A stretch of 64,000 bases of DNA, taken from contig CBHWDO010000001.1 in assembly GCA_966112615.1 (NCBI GenBank), positions 186,001-250,000 on the forward strand, written 5' to 3'. The notes beneath the pieces are model-generated. The model saw only the letters and a list, made by a program, of their open reading frames with translations. It did not search any database and was not told where the DNA came from. The position numbers and the translations under genes were made by a program. The DNA comes from Flavitalea sp966112615 (GTDB lineage: Bacteria > Bacteroidota > Bacteroidia > Chitinophagales > Chitinophagaceae). Positions 24,349 through 32,501 of the stretch are shown piece by piece (position 1 is the stretch's first letter; each line of letters begins with the position of its first letter).

Positions 24349-24762
24349 TTATTTCCTGGTGAATTTATATGTACCGGTAGCCTTATTGGTTGCACAACTT
24401 TTTGAAGTTACCGTGATCTCTACCACGTTCACCACATTAAGTGCAGCACCTGTAATGGTAAATGAAGTAGCACCGCTGGTTGCAGCAGTTTTACTTTGAG
24501 TGAAGAATGCTGCGCCTCCAGCTTCAGGTTTTGCTGAAACAGATATGGTTGCTCCTGCTGATGGGAGATTGGTTACAGTAACTGATAAAGGAAAATCGGG
24601 GCCTGGTGCCGGAGTTTCTGTGGTATTCACAGCCGGTGAACTGGTAAATCCAATGCCGGTTTCAGTACAGGCACCTCCGCCACCACTGCCGGATTTACTG
24701 CAGGAAGGAGTGATACCAAGTAATAGGATAAGGAGTACGGATAAGAGGGATAAACTTTTCAT
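24349..24762 (-). CDS. Small lipoprotein, function unknown
   Basis: A 137-residue protein. MKSLSLLSVLLILLLGITPSC is a lipoprotein signal whose Cys would be lipidated, followed by SKSGSGGGG, a glycine spacer. The remaining about 100 residues are rich in Thr, Ala and Ser and look beta-rich, perhaps one immunoglobulin-like domain. Two cysteines (in GACTETG and SKSCATN) may form a disulfide. No family was recognised. Its stop codon directly abuts that of the permease gene on the other strand, with zero bases between. Confidence 0.65.
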   Translation of the reverse strand: MKSLSLLSVLLILLLGITPSCSKSGSGGGGACTETGIGFTSSPAVNTTETPAPGPDFPLSVTVTNLPSAGATISVSAKPEAGGAAFFTQSKTAATSGATSFTITGAALNVVNVVEITVTSKSCATNKATGTYKFTRK

Positions 24763-24790
24763 AACACATTTGTTAGACTTGTAATATACA

Positions 24791-25261
24791 CTAGCCCGCA
24801 TAAACCTGTGCATTTCTGTTGAAACTTTCTTCCAGGGAAATAAAGGTTTCAGTTCTTTCAATGCCTTTGATCTTTTGGAGACTGTCGTGAAGCACATTTC
24901 TTAATTGCGAGATATCCTTACAGATGATCTCTGCAAACATGGAATAATTCCCTGTAGTATAATTCAGTCGAACAATCTCGGGAATATTCTGAAGTTCACG
25001 TGCTACTGAATCGTATAAAGAACTTTTCTCAAGGAAGATTCCGATAAAAGCAATAACATCGTACCCCAATTGTTTCAGGTCGACGTTCAGCTTGGTACCT
25101 TTTACAATACCTGCTTCCTGCAGTTTTTTGATACGGACGTGAATGGTACCACCGGATACAAATAGCTTTTTCCCCAGGTCAGCGTAGGATATTTCGGCTG
25201 TCTGCATCATTTCGTGGATGATCTGAAGATCCAGTTTGTCGAGATTTAATTTACCTCCCAT
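24791..25261 (-). CDS. Lrp/AsnC-family transcriptional regulator
   Basis: A 156-residue regulator. LNLDKLDLQIIHEMMQTAEISYADLGKKL and VSGGTIHVRIKKLQEAGIV form the N-terminal helix-turn-helix. The RAM domain from about residue 65 (IAFIGIFLE, YTTGNYSMFAEIICKD) would bind an amino acid. GTKLNVDLKQLGYDV is the linker. Lrp-type proteins control amino acid metabolism or act as global regulators. An inverted repeat TTTGAA-N6-TTCAAA lies 15 bases upstream of the start and may be an autoregulatory site. The divergent neighbour is the tRNA-like RNA gene. Confidence 0.93.
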   Translation of the reverse strand: MGGKLNLDKLDLQIIHEMMQTAEISYADLGKKLFVSGGTIHVRIKKLQEAGIVKGTKLNVDLKQLGYDVIAFIGIFLEKSSLYDSVARELQNIPEIVRLNYTTGNYSMFAEIICKDISQLRNVLHDSLQKIKGIERTETFISLEESFNRNAQVYAG

Positions 25262-25275
25262 ATTTGAAATCCTTT

Positions 25276-25293
25276 TTTGAAAAATTATTCAAA
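25276..25293. promoter_or_regulatory. Inverted repeat upstream of the Lrp gene
   Basis: TTTGAA-aaatta-TTCAAA is a perfect dyad with an AT-rich centre, 15 bases from the Lrp start. It resembles Lrp-type sites, so autoregulation is likely. Confidence 0.5.
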
Positions 25294-25346
25294 GGCATAC
25301 AAATATTTAAATAAAATCAAAACTTTCAAAATTTTTCTTGGAAAAC

Positions 25347-25378
25347 TTGTAACGAAAGCAGCAAAAGGCTTAATATTG
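25347..25378 (+). promoter_or_regulatory. Promoter of the tRNA-like RNA gene
   Basis: TTG at 25347-25349 and TAATATTG at 25371-25378 are 21 bases apart and match the Bacteroidota TTG / TAnnTTTG form with one mismatch. Transcription would begin about 10-20 bases before the predicted RNA 5' end. Confidence 0.6.
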
Positions 25379-25402
25379 CATCAGTTCTTTCAACAAACAC
25401 AC

Positions 25403-25572
25403 TGTGGAGTGATGGAATTTTTGGCAGACATGCCCTCTTGTCTCGGGGGTGAGGGTCACGGGATAAACTTAGTGTAATGCCGTGCCGGGAAACCGGTTAC
25501 GACTGGGGTTGACCACCACAACATTGTGCTACGGCTAACCGCCTCGTGGAGGTTCGAGTCCTCCCTCTACAG
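25403..25572 (+). ncRNA. Atypical 170-nt tRNA-like RNA (class II tRNA form with large insert)
   Basis: The ends pair as a 7-bp acceptor stem (TGTGGAG 25403-25409 with CTCTACA 25565-25571, one G-U). A 3-bp D stem ATG/CAT (25412-25414, 25429-25431) encloses a loop with GG, as in leucine tRNAs. A T arm GGAGG-TTCGAGT-CCTCC at 25548-25564 is perfect. The anticodon stem CCCTC (25433-25437) can pair with GGGGG (7-nt loop, formal anticodon GTC) or, better, with GAGGG (13-nt loop). The variable region is about 92 nt instead of about 15 and holds hairpins CACGG/CCGTG, CCGG-gaaa-CCGG and CACA/TGTG. CCA is not encoded; the discriminator base would be G. It has its own promoter and terminator. It may be an interrupted leucine tRNA, a tRNA mimic or a regulatory RNA. 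Confidence 0.7.
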
Positions 25573-25578
25573 CAATTG

Positions 25579-25608
25579 AAGCCTTCTAGGAAACTGGGAG
25601 GCTTTTTT
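25579..25608 (+). terminator. Terminator of the tRNA-like RNA
   Basis: AAGCCT and AGGCTT pair over a loop of about 14 bases with further weak pairs, followed by a run of six T. It lies 7 bases after the predicted acceptor end. Confidence 0.8.
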
Positions 25609-25688
25609 ATTTCCATTCTTTGTAGTGATTGCTTAAAAAGAATAGCGTTAAGTAACTCATACTTAAGGATTTAATGTTGAAGTATAAC
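25609..25688. other. Short spacer without recognised gene
   Basis: The stretch between the two terminators has no coding frame worth noting. Its one visible feature is a short dyad TTAAGT/ACTTAA around 25649-25668. Confidence 0.4.
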
Positions 25689-25721
25689 CAAAAAAAATTC
25701 CCTGAGTGCGACCTCAGGGAA
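25689..25721 (-). terminator. Terminator of the TylF-like gene
   Basis: TTCCCTGAG and CTCAGGGAA form a perfect 9-bp stem with a TGCGAC-size loop. The minus strand continues with eight or more T. It lies about 115 bases after the methyltransferase stop; the run of CTTAACC-like words between them has no assigned role. Confidence 0.85.
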
Positions 25722-25834
25722 CCTCTTAACCTTAACCCTTAAACCCTTCTAAGGGAGCACAAGTATACAACAATTTTGATTAATGTTACACCTTTCAAAC
25801 CCACACTTAAAAAAATTTTAGCAAGTTTAAATCG

Positions 25835-26548
25835 TCATTTTACCCTGAAAGCTGCGAAGTAATAATTATTGGCTGCACCAATCAATTCTAGGTCAATATA
25901 ATAGGATTCGGTGAAGTCAATATAGGCCCTGAATTCATGGGTTGGAACCGCAAATTCATCGAAAAAAATAATATCCCCACTTTTCAGATATGGTGCAAGG
26001 GAACTAAGTACATACAGAGTCGATGAATAAAGATCGGCATCCATCATGATCAGTTTCGGCAGGTCGTTCCTGAATTCAGCTATAAATCCCGGAACTGTTT
26101 GCTGAAACAACCCCTGGTAGAACTTTACCCTTTCATCCTTGATATCCGGTACCTGGTTCTTATTATCGAAAGTTCCTTTTTTGTATGGACCCCAATCTTC
26201 CGGTAAGCCGGTAAATGTATCAAACCCATAAAACCTGCTGTCGGGATGGGTATTCTTTGAGGTAAACCAGCGCATGGACTGACCCTGGGCCACACCAAAC
26301 TCAAGATAATTCAGGGCTTTACCATTCAGTCCCTGGTTTTCGAGGACCCATTCATAAAATGGATACCGCTTATTATAATCCCACTTAGAAGGAAAATCGT
26401 TCTTGATATGCCTGTTCTTTGACCGCCATTCCGACAAGCGGGTCATATATACCAGGTTCATGTGGATGCCATTAAAATAGCGGTATAATCGATGTAACTG
26501 GAGATAAATGAAGATGATCTTCAATCGCCTGATGAGCAATAACTTCAT
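25835..26548 (-). CDS. TylF/MycF-like SAM-dependent methyltransferase
   Basis: A 237-residue protein. LNYLEFGVAQGQSMRWFTSKN near residue 80 is motif I, YGFDTFTGLPEDWG supplies the acidic residue and the TylF-type GLPE signature, and LIMMDADLYSSTLYVL with GDIIFFDEF gives the metal-linked acidic residues. TylF-type enzymes O-methylate sugars, for example in macrolide or surface glycan pathways. The first about 35 residues are basic and hydrophobic. It is a single gene with its own terminator. As no glycan cluster surrounds it, the substrate remains open. Confidence 0.8.
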   Translation of the reverse strand: MKLLLIRRLKIIFIYLQLHRLYRYFNGIHMNLVYMTRLSEWRSKNRHIKNDFPSKWDYNKRYPFYEWVLENQGLNGKALNYLEFGVAQGQSMRWFTSKNTHPDSRFYGFDTFTGLPEDWGPYKKGTFDNKNQVPDIKDERVKFYQGLFQQTVPGFIAEFRNDLPKLIMMDADLYSSTLYVLSSLAPYLKSGDIIFFDEFAVPTHEFRAYIDFTESYYIDLELIGAANNYYFAAFRVK

Positions 26549-26609
26549 GGTTAATGGTTGGTCAATTCTCCCACCAATCTACAACAGATAATCTTTATAT
26601 CTTTCCGCC

Positions 26610-27308
26610 ATGTCGCGCGATCTCCTGGTTTTCCTTTGTTTACAAGTGCTGGTCATCATGGTCAGTCTGTATAAAAAGAAACTCACCATCCCCGGAACCA
26701 TCCTGGCATGCCTGGTCGGGATCCTGGTTTTTACAGGATTTGGATTAAAGGGGATCATCATTACAGGCACATTTTTCCTGCTGGGAAACCTGGCAACTTC
26801 CTGGGGATCGAAAACCAAACAAAACATTGGTGATGATCAAAATAGCCCGAGAACGGCTGGACAGGTTTTTGCCAATGGCGGGCTTGCAGCAATATTAGCC
26901 CTGGCAGCATTTCTTTTCCCTGGAAAAGAATCCATACTATTTCTTTCCTTTTGTGCTGCATTTTCATCTGCTACAGCTGATACAGTTTCTTCAGAATTAG
27001 GAACCATTTACGGAAAGAAGTTCTTCAACATCATTTCATTTACTCCCGACAAGCGGGGAGAAAACGGCGTGATCAGCCTCGAAGGAACTTTGTTCGGACT
27101 TGCTGCTTCATCCATCATAGCAGCATTGCATGCAGTTTATGCAGGTTTTGATATTGCATTTGTCATTATCATCATTGCAGGTACTTGCGGAAATTTTGCA
27201 GATTCCATATTAGGCGCAACACTCGAACGAAAAGGTTCGATGGATAATAACTCGGTAAATTTTTTGAACACAGTGGTGGCTGCGCTGGTTGCTTTTATTT
27301 TATCCTGA
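26610..27308 (+). CDS. DUF92 family membrane protein
   Basis: A 232-residue polytopic membrane protein of about six helices. LTIPGTILACLVGILVF, GNLATSWGSKTK, SPRTAGQVFANGG, SATADTVSSELG and NFADSILGATLERKG are the conserved DUF92/TMEM19 segments. Plant relatives act as phytyl-phosphate kinases in vitamin E synthesis; the bacterial role is unproved, and an isoprenoid-phosphate kinase is one possibility. The next gene, a truncated chrA, starts 4 bases after its stop. Confidence 0.88.
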   Translation: MSRDLLVFLCLQVLVIMVSLYKKKLTIPGTILACLVGILVFTGFGLKGIIITGTFFLLGNLATSWGSKTKQNIGDDQNSPRTAGQVFANGGLAAILALAAFLFPGKESILFLSFCAAFSSATADTVSSELGTIYGKKFFNIISFTPDKRGENGVISLEGTLFGLAASSIIAALHAVYAGFDIAFVIIIIAGTCGNFADSILGATLERKGSMDNNSVNFLNTVVAALVAFILS

Positions 27309-27312
27309 AATC

Positions 27313-27798
27313 ATGAGCAAGAAAAAGGAAGTCTTTCAATTATTTCTCAAACTTGGACTGATCGGCTTTGGCGGACCGGCTGTGCATATTGCGATGATGG
27401 AAGAAGAAGTGGTTAGAAAAAGAAAATGGGTAAGCGCTGAGTATTTTCTTGACCTTGTGGGTGCAACAAACCTGATACCCGGACCCAATTCCACTGAGAT
27501 GACCATGCACCTGGGAAAAGAAAGAGCCGGAACCTGGGGCATCATCATAGCTGGTTGCTGTTTTATCCTTCCCGAAGTAATCATTACAGGAATTCTTGCA
27601 TGGGCTTATGCAAAATATGGAACCTTACCTGAAGTTGCTCCATTTATAGCAGGCATCAAACCTGCGATCATATCAGTGGTACTGGTCACCATGATCAACC
27701 TTGGAAAGAAAGCATTGAAATCAGTTCAGCTTGGGATCATCGGAATATTGGCTGTGATCGCAGTACTACTTGGATGGAACGAGATCTATGTTCCTTAA
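27313..27798 (+). pseudogene. Chromate transporter (ChrA/CHR), N-terminal half only
   Basis: Only 161 residues remain, about one CHR domain. KLGLIGFGGPAVHIAMMEEEVV, YFLDLVGATNLIPGPNSTEMTMHLG and CCFILPEVIITGILAWAY (each partial) are clear CHR motifs. Full ChrA is about 390 residues with two CHR halves. The frame ends soon after WNEIYVP, where the sequence changes in mid-gene into the tail of an OmpA-family gene. A short-chain CHR of half length exists in other bacteria, so function as a dimer is not excluded, but the abrupt junction argues for a deletion remnant. Confidence 0.75.
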
Positions 27799-28039
27799 AG
27801 AGAATCCAGAGATCAGGATCAAAATAGTGGGTCATACCGATGCTGATGGAAATGATGCTGCCAATATGGATCTTTCACAACGACGTGCGGCATCAGTAAA
27901 TAATGAATTGATGAAGAATTTTGGTATTGATGCATTAAGAATGGAAACAGATGGAAAGGGCGAATCACAACCACTTGCTCCAAATGATAATCCATCGAAC
28001 AAGGCCATGAATAGAAGAGTAGAATTCATTAAATTATGA
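27788..28039 (+). pseudogene. OmpA-family C-terminal domain fragment
   Basis: The frame encodes FLKENPEIRIKIVGHTDADG, then LSQRRAASVNNELMKNFGID, GKGESQPLAPN and NRRVEFIKL, which is the 3' two thirds of an OmpA peptidoglycan-binding domain, including the HTD and NRRVEF motifs. The signal peptide, barrel or other N-terminal domains and the first strand of the OmpA domain are missing. It overlaps the end of the chrA fragment by 11 bases in another frame. An ATG at 27788 could start an 83-residue product, but without a signal it could not reach the periplasm. A deletion between two genes explains the arrangement best. Confidence 0.8.
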
Positions 28040-28063
28040 TCCGATACTTCACTCTAAACAAAG

Positions 28064-28092
28064 ACCGCTGCACATCTTTCGATGGCAGCGGT
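28064..28092 (-). terminator. Probable terminator of the outer-membrane barrel gene
   Basis: ACCGCTGC and GCAGCGGT pair over a 13-base loop, and the minus strand then reads CTTTGTTT, a T-rich but imperfect tail. Confidence 0.55.
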
Positions 28093-28115
28093 TCTATAAC
28101 CTGAAGAAGATCATC

Positions 28116-30680
28116 TTAGTCTTCCATTCCACCGCCGTCCCTGTTACCATTGTTTCCCCGACGTTCATCTTTCTTGAACAGATCACGTTTACCAAAACGA
28201 TAAGAGAAGGTCACTCGGAAGTTGCGCACATTCCATCTCCTGTAAGAATCCTGGTAGAAATTTTCTGTATCATAGATCTGTCCCCACCGATTACTATTCA
28301 ACACATCATTCACCGCGAATGTGATCGTTGCTGCATTATTCTTGAGGAATTCTTTTCTGAATGCAAAATCAATCACATATTGTTCGCGGTTATAACCCTG
28401 TGGAATAATTTCTCTTGATTCATATTCACCGGTCAGTTGCAGATTCATGTTCTTAAACAAACCTTTCTTTGCAGGTATTTTATAGTTGGTGATAAGCTTG
28501 GTTTCCCAATTAAATCCATCATTGCTCAAATCAAGATCACCGATCTCTGCCTTTACTTTCCTGTACTGTAAATTCAAACTTGGAATTAATTCAAGATTGT
28601 CGCCGATCTTATGCTGCAATACAAATTCAGCACCCATTCGATTGGTAAATTGTGCATTGATGAATGTATTCAGGATCGCGTTTGGATCCACACCTGCATT
28701 ATTCAGTTGTTCAAACTGCGCATTGGTAATGGTATCGCTGAACCTGGTGATATCACCCTGGTTATTCCTGAAGTAAAGAGAGGTCAGGAAACTTCCATTT
28801 GTATACCGCTTATTATAATTCACTTCGAATGAATTCACGTATTCCGGCCTGATTGCTGGATTACCCTGGCTGATATTCAACGGGTCATTGATATCAATGA
28901 ATGGATTGAGCTGCCAGAAATTTGGACGCCTGATCCTTCTTGAAAAGTTTGCCTGCACCTCTGATTCATCATCAATTGCATGAGTAAGGTATAATGAAGG
29001 AAACAGCCCATCCCATAAGCCTCCCAGGTCCTTAGGAAGTGAATATCCAAATGACTTTGCACTGTCGATCAGGTCGCCGGTGAATTTTGAATATTCACCC
29101 CTCAATCCTAATTGGTATTGAAGTTTTCCAAGCTTTCCGGAATAGGTAATATATGCGGCCTGGATCTGTTCTTCAAACTTATAATTATTACTGAGAGGAA
29201 GTTTAGCTTCAGTATTTCCAACTACTGAGAAAACATTAAATAAGCTTGTCTGTTCGTTTCTGAAAGATCGAACACCCATTTCAATTTTAGAATTTTCAGA
29301 GATCGGATTTACATAATCGATCTGGAAAGTAAGCTGGCTGTTATCATTCACCCCAAAGTTTCTCACAACAGTGGTATCAAACTCATCAGGCCCACCATTA
29401 TTGAAATACTGAAAATAATTCGTGATGAGTGAATTACTATTCCTGCCGCCTTTGTTATACGTGATATCTGCAGTTAACTCGTGACCTGATTTTGGGAAGC
29501 TGTGTTTATAGTTCAATTGAGTATTGGAACGATCAAAATCAGATGGATTGTCAGAAAATCTTCTACCGGTTCTTTCCAGTTCACCAAATACAGACCTGTA
29601 TTGCTGGTCCTGGTCTTCAAAACTGTTGAATTTTCCTTTTACGAAATTCTGCGATAATGAAATGGTATTGCGGTTATCAATGAAATAATCAAAACCAAAC
29701 CTTACGGATGAGAATTGCCTTGTCCTGTCTGTTTCTGAAACCTGGTTGAAATAATCAGCTAATTGTCCGTTCACTTTATTTTGACGGAATGATTCACCTT
29801 TTGCAACTCCGCCCGACCTGTTATAGTTTCCACTGGTGAAGAAATTGAATTTACCCTGTCGCAGGTTAAGTGATAAGTTTCCGGTTAAAATTCCCGGGGT
29901 ACCAACTCCTGCGGAAACTATTCCATTCAGTCCAAGCTTACGGTTCTTTTTCAGAATGACGTTGATGATACCTCCGCTACTGGCAGCATCAAATTTTGAA
30001 GAGGGATTGGTGATCAGTTCCACTCTTTCAATATCGTCGGCCGGAATCTGGTCCAGTGTTAAAATGGTTGGTCGTCCATCCACAAAGATCTGGGGGCTTG
30101 AATTCCTCAACTGCACGTTTCCTTCCACATCCACTGTGAGAGAAGGTATGTTTCTCATTACATCAATAGCGGTTCCCCCCGTAGAAGTAATGCTCTTATC
30201 AACATTAAAAACTTTACGATCCACACCAAGGGTCAGTGGTGGTTTTGTGGCAACAACAGTTACAGCTCCAAGGAATTCTGCCTCTTCTGCAAGTTTGATA
30301 TTTCCGAGGTCGCGCTCAAAATTACCTGTGCGATTTTCGCCCCTTCCCAATGAATATTCCTCAGAAATGCCCCTGTAGCCAATTGCTGAAAACATCACCC
30401 TGAATGTATCGGCAAGCGGGATATTGCTAAAGCTGAAGTCGCCATTGGCCTTGGTCAGGCCTCCTGCGATGAGTGTGTCTTTACCCTGGGATTTCATGAA
30501 AACCTGCACAGAAGCAGCTTCCAGGCCCTTATTAGTTTTACTGTCGATAACCCGTCCAAACAATCTTGAAGGCGAATATCTTTCTCTCTGTGTATCGAAA
30601 GGTAGTTGTTCGGGGTCGTCCTGCGCCTTAACCAATGTAAAAAATGAGCTTGCTAACAAGAATAGTAATAGTCGTCTCAT
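28116..30680 (-). CDS. Outer-membrane beta-barrel protein, TonB-dependent-receptor-like
   Basis: An 854-residue exported protein. A signal peptide (1-19, ending KAQ) is followed by a CarboxypepD_reg-like domain (GRVIDSKTNKGLEAASVQVF, about 40-130). A plug-like domain contains RNIPSLTVDVEGN, FVDGRPTILTLDQIPADD and FDAASSGGIINVILKK. About 600 residues of outer-membrane strands end the protein, with aromatic-rich NFRVTFSYRFG close to the C-terminus. The end is Gly/Asn/Arg/Asp-rich (GNNGNRDGGGMED). The architecture is that of the OMP_b-brl_3 family; ligand unknown. A paralogue lies at 61737-64000 with very similar plug wording. No SusD partner is adjacent. Confidence 0.88.
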   Translation of the reverse strand: MRRLLLFLLASSFFTLVKAQDDPEQLPFDTQRERYSPSRLFGRVIDSKTNKGLEAASVQVFMKSQGKDTLIAGGLTKANGDFSFSNIPLADTFRVMFSAIGYRGISEEYSLGRGENRTGNFERDLGNIKLAEEAEFLGAVTVVATKPPLTLGVDRKVFNVDKSITSTGGTAIDVMRNIPSLTVDVEGNVQLRNSSPQIFVDGRPTILTLDQIPADDIERVELITNPSSKFDAASSGGIINVILKKNRKLGLNGIVSAGVGTPGILTGNLSLNLRQGKFNFFTSGNYNRSGGVAKGESFRQNKVNGQLADYFNQVSETDRTRQFSSVRFGFDYFIDNRNTISLSQNFVKGKFNSFEDQDQQYRSVFGELERTGRRFSDNPSDFDRSNTQLNYKHSFPKSGHELTADITYNKGGRNSNSLITNYFQYFNNGGPDEFDTTVVRNFGVNDNSQLTFQIDYVNPISENSKIEMGVRSFRNEQTSLFNVFSVVGNTEAKLPLSNNYKFEEQIQAAYITYSGKLGKLQYQLGLRGEYSKFTGDLIDSAKSFGYSLPKDLGGLWDGLFPSLYLTHAIDDESEVQANFSRRIRRPNFWQLNPFIDINDPLNISQGNPAIRPEYVNSFEVNYNKRYTNGSFLTSLYFRNNQGDITRFSDTITNAQFEQLNNAGVDPNAILNTFINAQFTNRMGAEFVLQHKIGDNLELIPSLNLQYRKVKAEIGDLDLSNDGFNWETKLITNYKIPAKKGLFKNMNLQLTGEYESREIIPQGYNREQYVIDFAFRKEFLKNNAATITFAVNDVLNSNRWGQIYDTENFYQDSYRRWNVRNFRVTFSYRFGKRDLFKKDERRGNNGNRDGGGMED

Positions 30681-30800
30681 GCCTTAATCTTCTAATGGTT
30701 GATGTAAATCTTTCTCTTTAATGTCATTTTAACACATAACAGGATTTGGGGGAAAGAGTTCTTTTGGACGCTACTTGAAAAGAATACTTGCTGTCGTAAA

Positions 30801-30831
30801 ATAAAAACTCCGGGTGCAGCAACACCCGGAG
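30801..30831 (-). terminator. Terminator of the 131-residue lipoprotein gene
   Basis: CTCCGGGTG and CACCCGGAG form a perfect 9-bp stem with a 6-base loop. The minus strand continues with TTTTTATTTTA. It is 34 bases after the stop codon. Confidence 0.88.
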
Positions 30832-30864
30832 CAAAATGCAAACCAAAACAAAATTGATTACCTG

Positions 30865-31260
30865 TTATTGTTTAACAAGTGTATAAATATCTTTTGATTC
30901 ATTTCCATATTGTTTAACAATCAGCAATTGATTGCCATTTCTTGTTACCTGGTAATCGCCGTTTAAAATAAGGGTCCAATCGAAGTTTGCGGTCCAGTAA
31001 CATTTGTTTTCGAATATTCCCTTTCCTTTATTGATGGAATAATTTCCTTTGCAAAGTGCGGGATACATGGGCTTATCACTTTCGCCTTCATATTTGCCAT
31101 CCTGGAATGTAATGGTAACATGTGAAACTTCACCTGCTCCAAGGATCTGGCGCTGAAAAGTTCCTTTGTATGTTCCTTCCAGTTCATCATTTCCGGAAGA
31201 ATTTTTATTGCAGGAAGCAAATGTGACCAACAGCAAAAGAGAGAAAATTATCTGCTTCAT
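30865..31260 (-). CDS. Small lipoprotein, function unknown
   Basis: A 131-residue protein with lipoprotein signal MKQIIFSLLLLVTFASC and a polar NKNSSGND spacer. The rest looks like an all-beta single domain (EGTYKGTFQR, VSHVTITFQDGKYEG, FDWTLILNGDYQVTRNG), similar in build to the lipocalin-like lipoproteins of Bacteroidota, but I cannot place it in a family. It is the last gene of a three-gene minus-strand run of exported proteins and ends with a strong terminator. ATG 31260 gives the signal. Confidence 0.65.
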   Translation of the reverse strand: MKQIIFSLLLLVTFASCNKNSSGNDELEGTYKGTFQRQILGAGEVSHVTITFQDGKYEGESDKPMYPALCKGNYSINKGKGIFENKCYWTANFDWTLILNGDYQVTRNGNQLLIVKQYGNESKDIYTLVKQ

Positions 31261-31313
31261 AATGTTTTTTCTTAATTGACAACTGCTGATCAAAAACCGT
31301 TGCGCAGATCTTA

Positions 31314-32501
31314 TCAGCTTTTATCCAATAAATTCTGAAGGGCCTCAAGGTCAATATTCTCGCGGAATTTTTTGATCATATCTTCTTTAGCTACCTGGCT
31401 TTGATGTGTTTCATACCGAAGATGTAACTGGATAAATTGAATAGAACTTCTTGAAAACTTTGAATTAAAATAAGAAAAATCATGAGTGATAAGTGGCCTG
31501 CCTATTTTCTGCTGGTTCCGAAATTCTTTAACCATATCCTTTGAATGAATGATGGCAGTCATATCCCTTGCAACAGCCTGCTGCTTTTTTTCTTCGGCAC
31601 TCAATGCATTTAAAAGCAGGTCAATTTCTTCCAAAATTTTTCTGTAACGCTGAATATCAGCCAAAGTATTTTTCAAAGCCATATCCACTTCTTTCCTTGC
31701 TGAGGCTTTTTCTTTTTCACGTTGTGCTTCAGAAGCGAAATTCATCTTATCAAGATCTGCTAGCGACTCTTTTAAAACATTCTTCCACTTCGATTCCCCT
31801 GCTTCTGATTCCTTCATCATAAAACTTACTCCTTTCTGAACTGCACGCAGGTATTCTTCATTTTGAACAGGTCTGAATGGTAATTTACCATCCCTGGTTA
31901 TGAGCACAGATTCTCTTGGCGTTAATGCATTAATAATATGATCCCTTTGATTCTTCATGGCAGGAGTATTCTGCAAACAATACAAGGGCCTGCCTTTCAA
32001 CTCACCGATCTTATATGGCATGAAATAAATCTGCTGACCATTCTCCAGAGTAAAATTTCCGAAAGGGCCTTCTGCATTATCCATAAAATCATACAGCCAG
32101 TTCACATATACATTAACCTGCGTACCAGTCTCCACTTCTCTTTTACCAGGACCTGAAGGATTACAGTAAAGGGAAAAGAACCATCCCTGCGATGAATATC
32201 TCAAAGGAGCATTTGGACCTGTGAGTTCAGGTTTGAATTCATAGTGTTCACCCTCTCCATCTGCAACAAGTCGCATGTTTGCTTCGAGACCTTTCGGATC
32301 CGGGTATGCTTTCATTAATATTTCTGCGAGTCGCTGTGCCCTGGTGGTTACAGCTGGTGCAAGGTTTTTGGGAACCCGCTCAATGTTTGCAACTTTACCT
32401 GTATACTTCCATGCACGTGATTCATTGATCGCCATGCAGGTATTCTGACCGAATGATTGAAATACAGGAGCAATTAATAATAGTAGGATCAGCGCTTTCA
32501 T
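31314..32501 (-). CDS. Exported protein of unknown function with coiled-coil part
   Basis: A 395-residue protein with signal peptide MKALILLLLIAPVFQSFGQ. The region up to about 210 is a globular domain with several aromatic residues and cysteines (NTCMAINESRAWKY, LYCNPSGPGKREVETGTQ). From about 230 to 320 it is strongly charged and helical (REKEKASARKEVDMALKNTL, EEKKQQAVARDM) and probably forms a coiled coil. No catalytic motif was recognised. It overlaps the upstream lipoprotein gene by 4 bases (ATGA type), so the two are co-translated, and it is followed by another lipoprotein gene. Confidence 0.65.
   Translation of the reverse strand: MKALILLLLIAPVFQSFGQNTCMAINESRAWKYTGKVANIERVPKNLAPAVTTRAQRLAEILMKAYPDPKGLEANMRLVADGEGEHYEFKPELTGPNAPLRYSSQGWFFSLYCNPSGPGKREVETGTQVNVYVNWLYDFMDNAEGPFGNFTLENGQQIYFMPYKIGELKGRPLYCLQNTPAMKNQRDHIINALTPRESVLITRDGKLPFRPVQNEEYLRAVQKGVSFMMKESEAGESKWKNVLKESLADLDKMNFASEAQREKEKASARKEVDMALKNTLADIQRYRKILEEIDLLLNALSAEEKKQQAVARDMTAIIHSKDMVKEFRNQQKIGRPLITHDFSYFNSKFSRSSIQFIQLHLRYETHQSQVAKEDMIKKFRENIDLEALQNLLDKS

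Noticed and set aside
25277..25477. A 66-residue plus-strand frame over the Lrp upstream region and the tRNA-like RNA
   Set aside because: It runs across a promoter and a structured RNA and has no protein-like conservation signs.
25403..25572. tmRNA
   Set aside because: There is a tRNA-like end, but the length is only 170 nt and no tag-peptide frame ending in Ala-Ala is present; the 5' and 3' ends pair directly as in a tRNA.
27313..27798. A frameshift within one continuous chrA gene
   Set aside because: The sequence after the break codes for an OmpA domain, not for the second CHR half, so a frameshift does not explain it.
28486..30687. Long plus-strand frames inside the outer-membrane barrel gene (for example 29836-30378)
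   Set aside because: They are antisense to an evident 854-residue protein with signal, plug and barrel motifs.
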